NCBI GenBank assembly: GCA_012295275.1
Contig: CM022678.1
Coordinates: 4,571,661 to 4,635,660, forward strand
Source of the DNA: Chrysomallon squamiferum
Lineage: Eukaryota > Mollusca > Gastropoda > Neomphalida > Peltospiridae
Reading direction: 5' to 3'
DNA length: 64,000 bases
Below the pieces are notes generated by a model, which was not told the DNA's origin, made no database searches, and saw only the letters and a program-made list of their open reading frames with translations. The translations under genes and the position numbers were made by a program. Of this stretch, positions 13,763-26,575 are shown one piece after another; position 1 is the first letter of the stretch; each line of letters starts with the position of its first letter.

Positions 13763-15154
13763 ATGGCGGCGGATAAAGATAAAAGTTTGAGTACGCTACC
13801 AATATCTCGAGTGAAAACGATTATGAAAAGTTCCCCTGATGTGTCAAGCATAAGCCAGGAAGCCTTGCATTTGACAGGGAGAGCGACGGTAAACTAAATA
13901 AGATTTTATATTCTATCATTTCGATGTTTGATATTTAAAACTTTTAGTCATCATTTCATGGCGCCACTAAATTTAGAACATTGACCTTTGAACCGTAGCC
14001 GTTAGTCGTTACCTATATTTCATTCACAAAATATTTACTTGACAACGGACAGTTAGCTTTAAGTAAAGGTTTCCTTAGAGCTCTCATCAACATGCAGATA
14101 ATTAATAAAGTACCAACTGAAGTTTTAACTGGTCACTGAACTTAATTAACATTATAATATTAATACTAATAGTAATAGGCAGACGTCTAGACGCCATTTT
14201 TAATTATTTTACCGCCATTTGTAACAATGTTACAATTGCAACGCTGATGAAGTCAGTCCTAACAATTAGTAAGCATGGCACAGTATTAACAGTATGATAA
14301 CCGTAATGTTATCAAATTAGTGAAGTCAACATTTAAAAAAATGTATTATTTTGCTATAAAATTACTGTCTTTGATACTGATAGAATGGATGTGAAAGAAA
14401 ATGGTAAGTTCCTATCTGAATAAAATTTGCTTCTGTTTTTCCTTCAGAATCAATGGAGAAACTTCAGTCACTAAGCAATATAAACACTGAATATCTCTTA
14501 CATTTGAATATTATTATAGTATATGCATGTATTATTGTATTGTATGTATCAAAACGTAGGTTTTGATTAGTTCTAAAGCTGCAGAATATTTAAGCATGTT
14601 ATTAACTCATGACTCTTAATTAATAACCTCATTTTTTATAATTTAGTTTTTTGTGTTTCAGGAGTTGTTTATTCAAGAGCTAGCTAAGTTTTCACTAGAG
14701 AAAAGTCATGATGGCAAATCAGTCAGTTACTCAGAATTAGCAGATATTGTTAATTCTGAAGAAACTTTACAGTTTTTACAAGGTATTGTAAAAATTAATA
14801 CCTAACATTAATGATATATAATTTCAATAAGTCCTGTTAATTTTTTATTTTGTTATTTTTATTTTTATTTTTATTTTTATTTTTATTTTTATTTTTATTT
14901 TTATTTTTATTTTTTCATATTTTAATCTTTTAAGTATTATCTTCAAGCATTACCAAAGCAAATTTTTGCTCAGTACAGTACACTCACACTCACTCTGTCT
15001 GTCTGTTTGCCTGCCCAACCTACTTTTCTTTCTGTCTCTGAGTATGTATTTTTTTTTTTGGTTTTTTTTTTTTAAAGATATTATTCCACAGAAGATTAAA
15101 GTTTCGGATTATTACAAGATGCAACAAGAACTGGAAGTGGAAAGCCAGACCTGA
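13763..15154 (+). CDS. CHRAC1: CHRAC1 (CHRAC-15) histone-fold protein
   Basis: Small histone-fold subunit that pairs with POLE3/CHRAC-17 in the CHRAC nucleosome-remodelling complex. Three exons, 13763-13888, 14662-14782 and 15078-15154, join to 324 nt, 107 aa, with GT-AG borders (phases 0 and 1). The family signature is clear: LPISRVKTIMKSSPDVSSIS, then QEALHLTGRAT (helix alpha-2), ELFIQELAKFS, a SYSELADIV segment, and DIIPQKIKVSDYYKM, which matches the end of the fold. Human CHRAC1 is about 131 aa; the difference is mainly the missing acidic C-terminal tail. The start context (GGTAAAATGG) is acceptable. A possible acceptor (TTCTAG) lies 15 bp upstream, so the 5' UTR may be spliced. Confidence 0.93.
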
Positions 15155-15376
15155 TGGGAAAGGTGTACAAAGGAAGGTTTGATGATCGTAATGTGGACTT
15201 CTGCTTCAACTAGTCAGCATGGAATTAAAAAAACAGGCAGGGTTTGTGAAACGATGTGCAGCCTAATCTCTTAGATTTTTCATCTGGGTGCAAATTGCAT
15301 AAAAAGAAAAGAATTTCTCAGTATTTGCACTGGTATATATAAATATTGTTTACAACACACAAAAAAAATCCACAAC

Positions 15377-15382
15377 AATAAA
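15377..15382 (+). terminator. AATAAA polyadenylation signal of CHRAC1
   Basis: First good AATAAA after the CHRAC1 stop, giving a 3' UTR of about 245 nt. It is followed by a T-rich stretch. Confidence 0.55.
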
Positions 15383-15399
15383 CCAAATATTTATTTTTT

Positions 15400-18300
15400 A
15401 TTTTTATTATTTTTTTTTTTTATATATATAAGTCAGTCATAATAATAATTTCATAGTTGGTTCTTAAGTACAAAAGTTGTTTCTGTACAACAGCTATAAT
15501 ACACTTTTCTTTTTTTTCACCCTCATTTTAAGCTACAACAAATAAAAAAATATATATCAGAGACATGCAGTAAAAGTTGTCATAAAAATTAATTTGCTTT
15601 AAAAGAATTAAAACAAGCACTGTGAAAATGGAGTGGTTCCATCATACCCAAAGTGTGCAAAACTTTAATTTTTAATTTATTTTTTTTTTTTTTTTTTTTA
15701 ACTTGTTTTAATAAGAAGAATCTACTGAAATCTGAATGACTGACATGGCACACACTATTTATATAAAATAAAAGTGTGAGTTAAACAAACATAAAAAGTG
15801 ATAAAAAGTGACACAAAACAACTTCATCATTCTTTGACTCTGTATGAAAACTGCCAATTTTCCAAGACAACTTTTCACTAAATGGAGCACTTTTGCTCCG
15901 TCATTTCTACCATTTTCTTTGCCAGTCGGAGAAAATAGATTTGTTAGCACAATGTTTGTAGTGATTTACAAGATAACCAAAATTGGCATGAGGCAAATGC
16001 AAAGCTGATCCCGACAGCTGAATCTGCCTGTTTACTGGCTCTAGGTTAAAAAGACACTTTCAGTGTCACCACTCCAGTTATTAAATCATACAGATTATTT
16101 TAGTCAGATTAAATCAGAAACTTATCATTTTCCCTTGTCTGGTGTTTATTCAGGCAGTGGCAGTTGATGTTCAACTGTTCATTGATCACAGTGGTGGGAT
16201 TTCTTTAATAGTTAACAGAGGCCTGACCTTTTTTTTTTTTTTTTTTTTTTTTTTTTCATCTTTCCAGGCAATAACTGTTTTTACTTAACACTGGCAGTGT
16301 GTTGCAAATATCTCAACAATATCCTTTTTTTTTTTTTTTTTTTTTTTTAAATGTTTTTATGAATTATTATATTTAATTTTCTTGTTATTCATAATATTTA
16401 AATATATATTTAACTATTCAGATCGGTGTTGACAAGACAAACAGAACTATTTACAGTAGTTCCTAACATTTTGTTGACAATTTGTTCAAGTTCACCAGAC
16501 ATCAGCTTGTAATAAATCCATAATAAATTTGTCATTTAAAAATTGATTAATTAAACAACTTTCAACCACTCTGAAAAAATGAGTCCAATTTATTATAAAC
16601 TTTAAAACATTTAAAAAAAAAAAATGGAAGCTGAAAATGGATAAAATAAATAATTTTATTGTCACAAATAATTATCACTTACTTGTTTGATATGGTTTGT
16701 CTGCCAATAGTTGATGATGGTGAACCCAACAAAAGGCTGTTTTGTTGGTTTCTCTGAGATGCGCTTTTATATTATTCAGACTTGTTTTTTACAGAACAAA
16801 GTTGTCACAAAGTGAATTCTGTTAAAAGAAATGTATGTAATATAATCTCTTGTTTCTTACTATTAACTAAATCAGTTTTAAAGTCATATCAGTCAGCTGG
16901 GCATTTCTTGCTGGATTTATAAATTCTCAATCACAATTGTTATACATTTATCTTGTATCACTTGGGCTGATTTTATGATAATTACCAACGCAAAAGTTTT
17001 TTGTAGTCCTTTTTTTTTATTATTTTATTTTATTTTATTTTTATAATTATTATTTTTTATTTTTTATTTTTTATTACTGTATAACAAAAAAACAAAACAA
17101 ACCTACTACTTTCTCCTTTCTCAAAGATAAATCAAACATCTTTTACACTGACAAAGTAATAACCATGAAAACTTTCTTTACGTCTTGGATCAACTTTAGT
17201 TATTCCTTTTGTTATTATCGACTACTGTCATGGCTCTTGCTACCACACTGACTCCATCTCAGAATATGATAATGTGTAATCTTTCAGAGATGTGCTGTGG
17301 TACTTCCAGAGGAATTGTTTAACTACTTCTTCCTAGTCTTTGATCTGCTCTTCGGGTGTGTCATTTATCAAGCATAATGATACTTTTGCTAATGACACAG
17401 ATTACACTGCATAATGATGGCACCAAAATATCTTAACATTTCCTGCTGTCAAATGCTTGACAAATTAATGCTAAAGTTTCGAAACTGTCTTCTATGATGA
17501 CCTCCATATGTTTATCAGAGCTACCCACCGGATTGTGCAACTCTTTGTTTGTCACTTTTCTTCGCAGACCCTGTCTTTTCCATTTGTAAAATGAAGCCAA
17601 TTGCCTTTCCCTGTCTGAGCAAACCTCCTTGTAATGATCATTTGGTTCCAGTGAGATAGGACCTTACCTGGATATCTTTTTCATATATGTCCCTGTACGA
17701 AAAAATCCCACGCCATTTTCACACACCAGTGGCAGTAAAAAAACACTTGTTAAAATACATAGTTGCCATCACAAGTGGCCAAAAATTATCATAATCTGGA
17801 GGGGACCCCTTTGGGCTCAGATTACGATGTGGATTTCTGTCTCTTTAAAGAACATGAAAAAAAATTGATGCAAATACTGCCTTTCTCTCATTTGATATAT
17901 ATAATTTGTGTTGCTGCAAGTTGCATTACATAGCGTCTTGTTAATTTAGAGGTAGCTGTTTGTTTTCCATACCTTTTACCACCTGTTAGAACATCTTCCT
18001 ATCAAGCTTCTCTTGATACCTTCCTAAAAATTACACCCATCCTTTTTAAGATACGGCTGATGTATTATTCCTTTTCTAGTTAGCAGTCATCACTATGTAC
18101 ATGTAGTGATGATAAATGCAAAAATGTTTTAGCATTGCCATCCAACTGAATTATCACATCTAAAGCTGTGCTTAACTATTGATCTACAATATAAATTTTC
18201 TGCACTAGCTTGAGTACCATCATAATTTGTCTCGCATATGTGATTTGCCTTGCAGTTCACATAGCCCTGGCTTCTTTTGTGGCATAGCCTGTTGACTATT

Positions 18301-19390
18301 TGTATATGCTATCACTGTCAACAAACACAAAATGTCCTTTATTAATAATCAGTCAGAATCATACGTCTTTTAGTCTTGATAATAATGATTGGAAGCATTG
18401 TAAAATGTGACCCTCCACCATGAAATGATTCTTGCTTCACCAAGAACATATTTTGGGGTTTTAATCTTTTCTAAACGTACCTTTCATGCTTTTTTTTGTT
18501 GGTGAAAACCATTTTAAAATAAGTAAAAATGCAACTTTTTAGTACATCTACAAACAAATGGACAAACAACTAAAAAGAACCAACTAGATCACTGTTACTA
18601 ATTATAGAAATTTTCCTCGCCAGTTAAAGAATAGTGCCACACCATGCTGCACCCACTGGTACCAATTAAAAACATTCCTTGCCTTTCAATTTCTTTTTTT
18701 GAAAATTGTTATAATTAAATTTCTCTGATAAAACCTTGAGTAACAAAGATACGCTATTTCCTTTATGTTAGAACAAAACAAAGACAAAACTATTTTATTT
18801 TGAGGATAACATGTATGTACGTATGTATGGATCATGACAATAGGTGACCAATTTAAAAACACAATGGTTTTTAATATTTAATTACTGTTCAATGCTTTCA
18901 TATAATACACTGAAATAGACTGACACATTCTCATAATATTAATTCTCACCCCCAAGAAATAATAATAACAATTAAAAATTAATCCAATCATAGTCTGTTA
19001 TTATGCAAGCATTAATAAGTTGGTTTTTACAGCAAGTAATTTGTTCATAATTTGATAGAAATAATAATTATTATACTCCCTCTTTGAAAGTTTGAATTAT
19101 CAAGAGAGACAAAGATCAATTAGTAATAATGGAATGGTATTTATATACATACAGTATATAGAATTCTCACATATGATAAACTATTACAATTGTGACATGC
19201 GAACATCCAAAGGTGTAATTTGTAAATAATATTTTAACCAACAGTTTCAAGTTAGTGTTAATGAAGCAGCAATAAAATAAAACATTCTATGGGCAGACAA
19301 GATCCCGCACTTCTTGTCTAACAAAAAATCAAACACTGTGGCAAAAAAAGAAGTCAAATCCAGCTGTTATTTTAATCATTTTTGAAAACA
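15400..19390. other. Intergenic DNA without recognisable genes
   Basis: Poly-T runs (about 16229-16256, 16326-16348) and TTTTA-type repeats are present. The segment 17100-18500 is less repetitive and may be an old mobile-element remnant, but no frame on either strand stays open long enough to name it. Confidence 0.5.
18336..18400. repeat. Dispersed repeat copy 1 (pairs with 20125-20219)
   Basis: Shares the motifs TTAATAATCAGTCAGAATCA, CTTTTAGTCTTGATAA and TAATGATTGGAA, in the same order, with 20125-20219. Confidence 0.75.
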
Positions 19391-19644
19391 TTAAAATGAC
19401 CACAAACTGAGCATAGTCGCTTTATCTGTAAATTTTACAAACATAAAAGATTTAGTGTCGTCGGCTGAATGTACATCGTTTTCCGTAATGTCACCAGTGT
19501 CATTTATTGGTTCAATAATCAAAGAATCAGTAAAACAATCCAGTTCAGATGTTTTCATGAACCACCATTGTAAAAAATATTTGCTCCACATGCAGAATTT
19601 AAAGCCTTAGTTATAATTTCAGCATGCATATGGTTAAATGCCAT
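19391..19644 (-). pseudogene. Unrecognised small ORF pair, possible frameshifted gene
   Basis: On the minus strand, ATG at 19644 in a strong context (CCAAGATGGC) opens 29 codons and stops at 19557-19555. Overlapping that TGA, an ATG at 19558 opens a second frame that runs to 19391 (about 55 codons with an acidic middle, EPINDTGDITENDVHSAD). Joined by a one-base shift they would give about 85 residues. I recognise no family. It could be a frameshifted gene, a retrocopy or chance; composition is less AT-biased than the flanks. Confidence 0.25.
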
Positions 19645-20124
19645 CTTGGAAATTACCTCGCTTGCATTGGAAAATTATGTCACACGATATTCTTGACCAG
19701 TGAGTGAAGGGGAATTCCGTCCTAGTAGCCCTTTGTTTACTGTTCTGTTCTTATTTTGTTCTCGTTCGTTGATCTTCTATTTTAAACTCGGCCAGTCAAA
19801 CTCTACATATTTCCACTGATATCAGAAACAACGGGTTCACTTTCTATTTTTGGGATGAAAACATCTGCTGTATATCGAATTTTTGACCCAGTTTTAATTA
19901 ACAAAACAATAAAGGATTATCTCATTTAAGTGCATTTTTGAAGATTTATATAAAAAAAAAAAATGTTTTAGTATTAACTCAATATGTACATAAATGGATA
20001 AACTATCAGTTTAAATTAAAATCTCAAAATTGACAACCTACTCCCCCTTGAGCTTCTTTTGGTCGTTACACACAATTAGGCAAGGTGACATCTGACTCAT
20101 TTCATGGTAGCGAGTCACAAATTA

Positions 20125-20219
20125 CCTTTATTAATAATCAGTCAGAATCATATATGTCTTTTAGTCTTGATAACACTCATCATAAACATTAGTCTTGATA
20201 ATAATGATTGGAATCATTG
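20125..20219. repeat. Dispersed repeat copy 2, with internal duplication
   Basis: Same unit as 18336-18400, but the TTAGTCTTGATAA motif occurs twice, separated by about 15 bp, which makes this copy about 28 bp longer. Confidence 0.75.
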
Positions 20220-20429
20220 AATAAAATAGGCTCAGTAATAGTAACATTAACACATCCAACACAGTATCAACTCAGGATTTCATAGTCTGTGTCATCTCTT
20301 GCTCTTTGGTCACCTCTCCAATAAAAGAAGAAAAAAAAAGTCATTCTTGTATTAGACTGCTACTCCTTTTTCATGAAAGGCATCCATCCAGATAATGTTT
20401 CACACCAGACTCAAGACCCAGAATTCCAC

Positions 20430-20840
20430 ACACTTATCTTCCAGTGTTGTATGGCCTGTGTGTCACTGCAAACACCATCTCGACTATAAACTCTGCCATG
20501 CTCTTGATAGAATAACTGCTGATGCTTATAGAGGCATTGTTGCTCTTGATTACAATATAGAGTTTGATACGTTGTCTTCATCAACATCATTGTCGGAGAC
20601 ACTTACATAACAGGGCTGGGGTGGCTTATCACACACTGATGACTCCAAAATTCTCTCAAGATTGATCTTCTAGTGTTGTGTGGCCCATTTGTTCATGGTA
20701 CAGACACTGCAACACCATGTCAACAGTAAAGTTACATAACACAGCTGTGGTGGCTCGCCAGACATTTGAAAACCCCAGAATATTCACACACTGCTGTTTT
20801 AGTGTCGTATGGCCCATTTGTCCATTATCGTGTGTCACAT
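20430..20840. repeat. Imperfect repeats around a GTGTTGTRTGGCC motif
   Basis: Related blocks begin near 20437, 20667 and 20797 with (C/T)AGTGTYGTRTGGCC followed by TGT..CA. The spacing is about 230 and 130 bp. Their open frames on both strands are not coherent genes. Confidence 0.5.
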
Positions 20841-21029
20841 ACATACGGTGTTGCAAAGAAAAGGCTTATATATTTTATTTATTTATTTATTATATTATAT
20901 TTTGTGTATCAAAAAAAATAAAGTATCAAACTTGAGATTTTTGCTACATAAACCCTGCAACAAAACACATGCTACTTTGGAAATTTATTTACAGATGTAA
21001 TGATGTCAATATAATGTTGATTATGGCTG

Positions 21030-21120
21030 CAGAATGGTGTGAATGACGTAGTGGACAAGACATTTCCTTACGGTTCATGTAAAATTCTGATCTGCTGACT
21101 TGTATAATTCCGCTGCAAGG
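21030..21120 (+). mobile_element. Possible tRNA-derived SINE remnant
   Basis: The order ACGTAGTGGACAAGAC, then CTTACGGTTCATG, resembles the A-box and B-box spacing of a tRNA-derived SINE head. No clear tail or target-site duplication is visible. Confidence 0.3.
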
Positions 21121-21481
21121 AATCTCATGAACTCTTCTGTCTTATTCATAGCAGTGTTTTCTCTTAGACACTAGCCCCGAAGACTACAAATCTTTCACCT
21201 GTATAGAAACTGTAAAAAGAAATAATTGCCAACATAACAGCCAAGAAGTAATTTCATCCATTTGCACTTTTTTATCATTTTGTGAAAAACACAAGTGAAA
21301 ATTTAGATTCCTCTAACTTTTTATTATTTCTGTAATTCTTTGTTTCCGTGAATTCAGTGTTTTCTCTGTAATTCACATGCAAGTAGTTCATTTGAAAAAA
21401 ATAATAATATATATATCTAAAACATTTAAATAGCAGAAACATTTTCTCTTTGAATTTAAAGCTCTTTTGTAACTTGTTTGT

Positions 21482-23710
21482 CATTTGATGGAATCGTTTT
21501 TATAATATCAGTATTTATTATTTCATTTTCTATGTATTAATAATCTGAAATTTATTTGTTTTTAAATTTTCTCGCAATTTTTAATTAACTGAATTTTGAT
21601 TCTTTTACAATTGTATATGCATTCAGTACCAGAGGTTTTTCTCTGTGTAATTGTGTGTATGTGTGTGTGTGTGTCTGTCTGTCTGTATATATATAAACTA
21701 AGCAAAGAAAAAATCATATCGATTAGAGTGAGGTCCCTTAGGTGAGATGTACTCACTAATTCTTCGATCGTTTTAAACTTTCAAAGTCGTTCTTTATTTG
21801 TTTACTTACTTATTTCTTATATATCCTGTCTACTTTGCTTATTTTTGTTATAATTAAAAAATCAGTAAAGAAAATAATTTTTTGTGTCATTTGATAGAAT
21901 CATTTTTATAATATCAGTATTTATTATTTCATTTTGTATTTATTAATATTCTGAAATTTATTTGTTTTTAAATTTTCTGGCAATTTTTAATTAATTGAAT
22001 TTTGTTTCTTTTACAATTTTATAATCATTCAGTAACAGAGGTTTTTCTCTCTGTGTGTGTGTGTGGGTGTGTCTGTCTGTCTGTATATATATAAACAAAG
22101 CAATGAAAAAAATCATATCGATTAGAGTTAGGTCCCTTACGTCAGATGTATTCACTAAGCGAAGTAAAATTTATGTCGATTAGAATTATCTCCCTTTAGT
22201 GATATGTGTTCACAAAAATATATTAGAGTTAGGTCCAATAGGTGAGATGTACTCACTAAGCCTTCGATTGTTTTAAACTTTCAAACTCGTTCTTTATTTG
22301 TTTACTTACTTAATATTTACACTATCCTGTCTACTTTGCTTATTGTTGTTATATAGTTAAAAAATCAGTAAATAAAATAATTTTTTGTGTCATTTGATGG
22401 AATCGTTTCTATAATATCAGTATTTATTATTTCATTTTGTATGTATTAATAATCTGAAATTTATTTGTTTTTAAATTTTCTCGCAATTTTTAATTAACTG
22501 AATTTTGATTCTTTTACAATTGTATATGCATTCAGTACCAGAGGTTTTTCTCTGTGTAATTGTGTGTATGTGTGTGTGTGTGTGTGTGTGTGTCTGTCTG
22601 TATATATATAAACTAAGCAAAACAAATCATATCGATTAGAGTGATGTCCCTTAGGTGAGATGTACTCACTAATTCTTCGATCGTTTTAAACTTTCAAAGT
22701 CGTTCTTTATTTGTTTACTTATTTATTTCTTATATATCCTGTCTACTTTGCTCATTTTTGTTATAATTAAAAAATCAGTAAATAAAATAATTTTGTGTGT
22801 CATTTGACGGAATCGTTTTTATAATATCAGTATTAATTATTTCATTTTGTATGTATTAATATTCTGAAATATGTTTGTTTTTAAATTTTCTGGCAATTTT
22901 TAATTAATTGAATGTTGATTCTTTTACAATTGTATGTGCATTCAATACCAAAGGTTTTTCTCTGTGTAAGTGTGTGTGTGTGTGTGTGTGTGTGTATCTG
23001 TCTGTAATTCTGTATATATATAAACTAAGCAAAGAAAAAATCATATCGATTAGAGTGAGGTCCCTTAGGTGAGATGTACTCACTAATTCTTCGATCATTT
23101 TAAAGTTTTAAAGTGGTTCTTTTTTCTTTGCTTATTTATTTACTCTATAGTGTCCACTTTGCTTGTTGTTGTTATAATTAAAAAACCAGTAAAGAAAATA
23201 ATTTTTTGTGTCATTTGATAGAATCCTTTTTATAATATCAGTATTTAATATTTCATTTTGTATTTATTAATATTCTGAAATTTATTTGTTTTTAAATTTT
23301 CTGGCAATTTTTAATTAATTGAATTTTGTTTCTTTTACAATTTTATAATCATTCAGTAACAGAGGTTTTTCTCTCTGTGTGTGTGTGTGGGTGTGTCTGT
23401 CTGTCTGTATATATATAAACAAAGCAATGAAAAAATCATATCGATTAGAGTTAGGTCCCTTACGTCAGATGTATTCACTAAGCGAAGTAAAAATTATATC
23501 GATTAGAATTATCTCCCTTTAGTGATATGTGTTCACAAACATATATTAGAGTGAGGTCCAATAGGTGAGATGTACTCACTAAGCCTCCGATCGTTTTAAA
23601 CTTTCAAAGTCGTTCTTTATTTGTTTACTTACTTATTTCTTATATATCCTGTCTACTTTGCTTATTGTTGTTATAATTAAAAAATCAGTAAATAAAATAA
23701 TTTTTTGTGT
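21482..23710. repeat. Satellite unit 1: a-b-c-d-b'
   Basis: Monomer starts 21482, 21888, 22391, 22801, 23212; unit length 2229 bp. The b' monomer is marked by GAATCCTTTTT and TATTTAATATTTC. Confidence 0.85.
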
Positions 23711-23883
23711 CATTTGATGGAATCGTTTTTATAATATCAGTATTTATTATTTCATTTTCTATGTATTAATAATCTGAAATTTATTTGTTTTTAAATTTTC
23801 TCGCAATTTTTAATTAACTGAATTTTGATTCTTTTACAATTGTATATGCATTCAGTACCAGAGGTTTTTCTCTGTGTAATTGT

Positions 23884-23915
<32 letters not shown>

Positions 23916-24807
23916 CTGTCTGTATATATATAAACTAAGCAAAGAAAAAATCATATCGATTAGAGTGAGGTCCCTTAGGTGAGATGTACTCACTAATTCT
24001 TCGATCGTTTTAAACTTTCAAAGTCGTTCTTTATTTGTTTACTTACTTATTTCTTATATATCCTGTCTACTTTGCTTATTTTTGTTATAATTAAAAAATC
24101 AGTAAAGAAAAAAAAATTTGTGTCATTTGATAGAATCATTTTTATAATATCAGTATTTATTATTTCATTTTGTATTTATTAATATTCTGAAATTTATTTA
24201 TTGTTTTTAAATTTTCTGGCAATTTTTAATTAATTGAATTTTGTTTCTTTTACAATTTTATAATCATTCAGTAACAGAGGTTTTTCTCTCTGTGTGTGTG
24301 TGTGTGTGTGTGTGTCTGTCTGTCTGTATATATATATAAACAAAGGAAAGAAAAAATCATATCGATTAGAGTTAGGTCCCTTACGTCAGATGTATTCACT
24401 AAGCGAAGTAAAATTTATGTCGATTAGAATTATCTCCCTTTAGTGATATGTGTTCACAAAAAATATATTAGAGTTAGGTCCAATAGGTGAGATGTACTCA
24501 CTAAGCCTTCGATTGTTTTAAACTTTCAAACTCGTCTTTTTATTTGTTTACTTACTTAATATTTACACTATCCTGTCTACTTTGCTTATTGTTGTTATAT
24601 AGTTAAAAAATCAGTAAATAAAATAATTTTTTTGTGTCATTTGATGGAATCGTTTCTATAATATCAGTATTTATTATTTCATTTTTTGTATGTATTAATA
24701 ATCTGAAATTTATTTGTTTTTAAATTTTCTGGCAATTTTTAATTAACTGAATTTTGATTCTTTTACAATTGTATATGCATTCAGTACCAGAGGTTTTTCT
24801 CTGTGTA

Positions 24808-24841
<34 letters not shown>

Positions 24842-25210
24842 TGTCTGTCTGTATATATATAAACTAAGCAAAACAAATCATATCGATTAGAGTGATGTCC
24901 CTTAGGTGAGATGTACTCACTAATTCTTCGATCGTTTTAAACTTTCAAAGTCGTTCTTTATTTGTTTACTTATTTATTTCTTATATATCCTGTCTACTTT
25001 GCTCATTTTTGTTATAATTAAAAAATCAGTAAATAAAATAATTTTGTGTGTCATTTGACGGAATCGTTTTTATAATATCAGTATTAATTATTTCATTTTG
25101 TATGTATTAATATTCTGAAATATGTTTGTTTTTAAATTTTCTGGCAATTTTTAATTAATTGAATGTTGATTCTTTTACAATTGTATGTGCATTCAATACC
25201 AAAGGTTTTT

Positions 25211-25246
<36 letters not shown>

Positions 25247-25965
25247 CTGTCTGTAATTCTGTATATATATAAACTAAGCAAAGAAAAAATCATATCGATT
25301 AGAGTGAGGTCCCTTAGGTGAGATGTACTCACTAATTCTTCGATCATTTTAAAGTTTTAAAGTGGTTCTTTTTTCTTTGCTTATTTATTTACTCTATAGT
25401 GTCCACTTTGCTTGTTGTTGTTATAATTAAAAAACCAGTAAAGAAAATAATTTTTTGTGTCATTTGATAGAATCCTTTTTATAATATCAGTATTTAATAT
25501 TTCATTTTGTATTTATTAATATTCTGAAATTTATTTGTTTTTAAATTTTCTGGCAATTTTTAATTAATTGAATTTTGTTTCTTTTACAATTTTATAATCA
25601 TTCAGTAACAGAGGTTTTTCTCTCTGTGTGTGTGTGTGTGTGTGTGTCTGTCTGTCTGTATATATATAAAACAAAACCAAAATGAAAAAATCATATCGAT
25701 TAGAGTTAGGTCCCTTACGTCAGATGTATTCACTAAGCGAAGTAAAAATTATATCGATTAAAATTATCTCCCTTTAGTGATATGTGTTCACAAACATATA
25801 TTAGAGTGAGGTCCAATAGGTGAGATGTACTCACTAAGCCTCCGATCGTTTTAAACTTTCAAAGTCGTTCTTTATTTGTTTACTTACTTATTTCTTATAT
25901 ATCCTGTCTACTTTGCTTATTGTTGTTATAATTAAAAAATCAGTAAATAAAATAATTTTTTGTGT
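23711..25965. repeat. Satellite unit 2: a-b-c-d-b'
   Basis: Monomer starts 23711, 24124, 24638, 25052, 25461; unit length 2255 bp. Confidence 0.85.
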
Positions 25966-26530
25966 CATTTGATGGAATCGTTTTTATAATATCAGTATTT
26001 ATTATTTCATTTTCTATGTATTAATAATCTGAAATTTATTTGTTTTTAAATTTTCTCGCAATTTTTAATTAACTGAATTTTGATTCTTTTACAATTGTAT
26101 ATGCATTCAGTACCAGAGGTTTTTCTCTGTGTAATTGTGTGTGTGTGTGTGTGTGTGTCTGTCTGTCTGTATATATATAAACTAAGCAAAGAAAAAATCA
26201 TATCGATTACAGTGAGGTCCCTTAGGTGAGATGTACTCACTAATTCTTCGATCGTTTTAAACTTTCAAAGTCGTTCTTTATTTGTTTACTTACTTATTTC
26301 TTATATATCCTGTCTACTTTGCTCATTTTTGTTATAATTAAAAAATCAGTAAATAAAATAATTTTGTGTGTCATTTGACGGAATCGTTTTTATAATATCA
26401 GTATTAATTATTTCATTTTGTATGTATTAATATTCTGAAATATGTTTGATTTTAAATTTTCTGGCAATTTTTAATTAATTGAATGTTGATTCTTTTACAA
26501 TTGTATATGCATTCAATACCAAAGGTTTTT

Positions 26531-26575
<45 letters not shown>

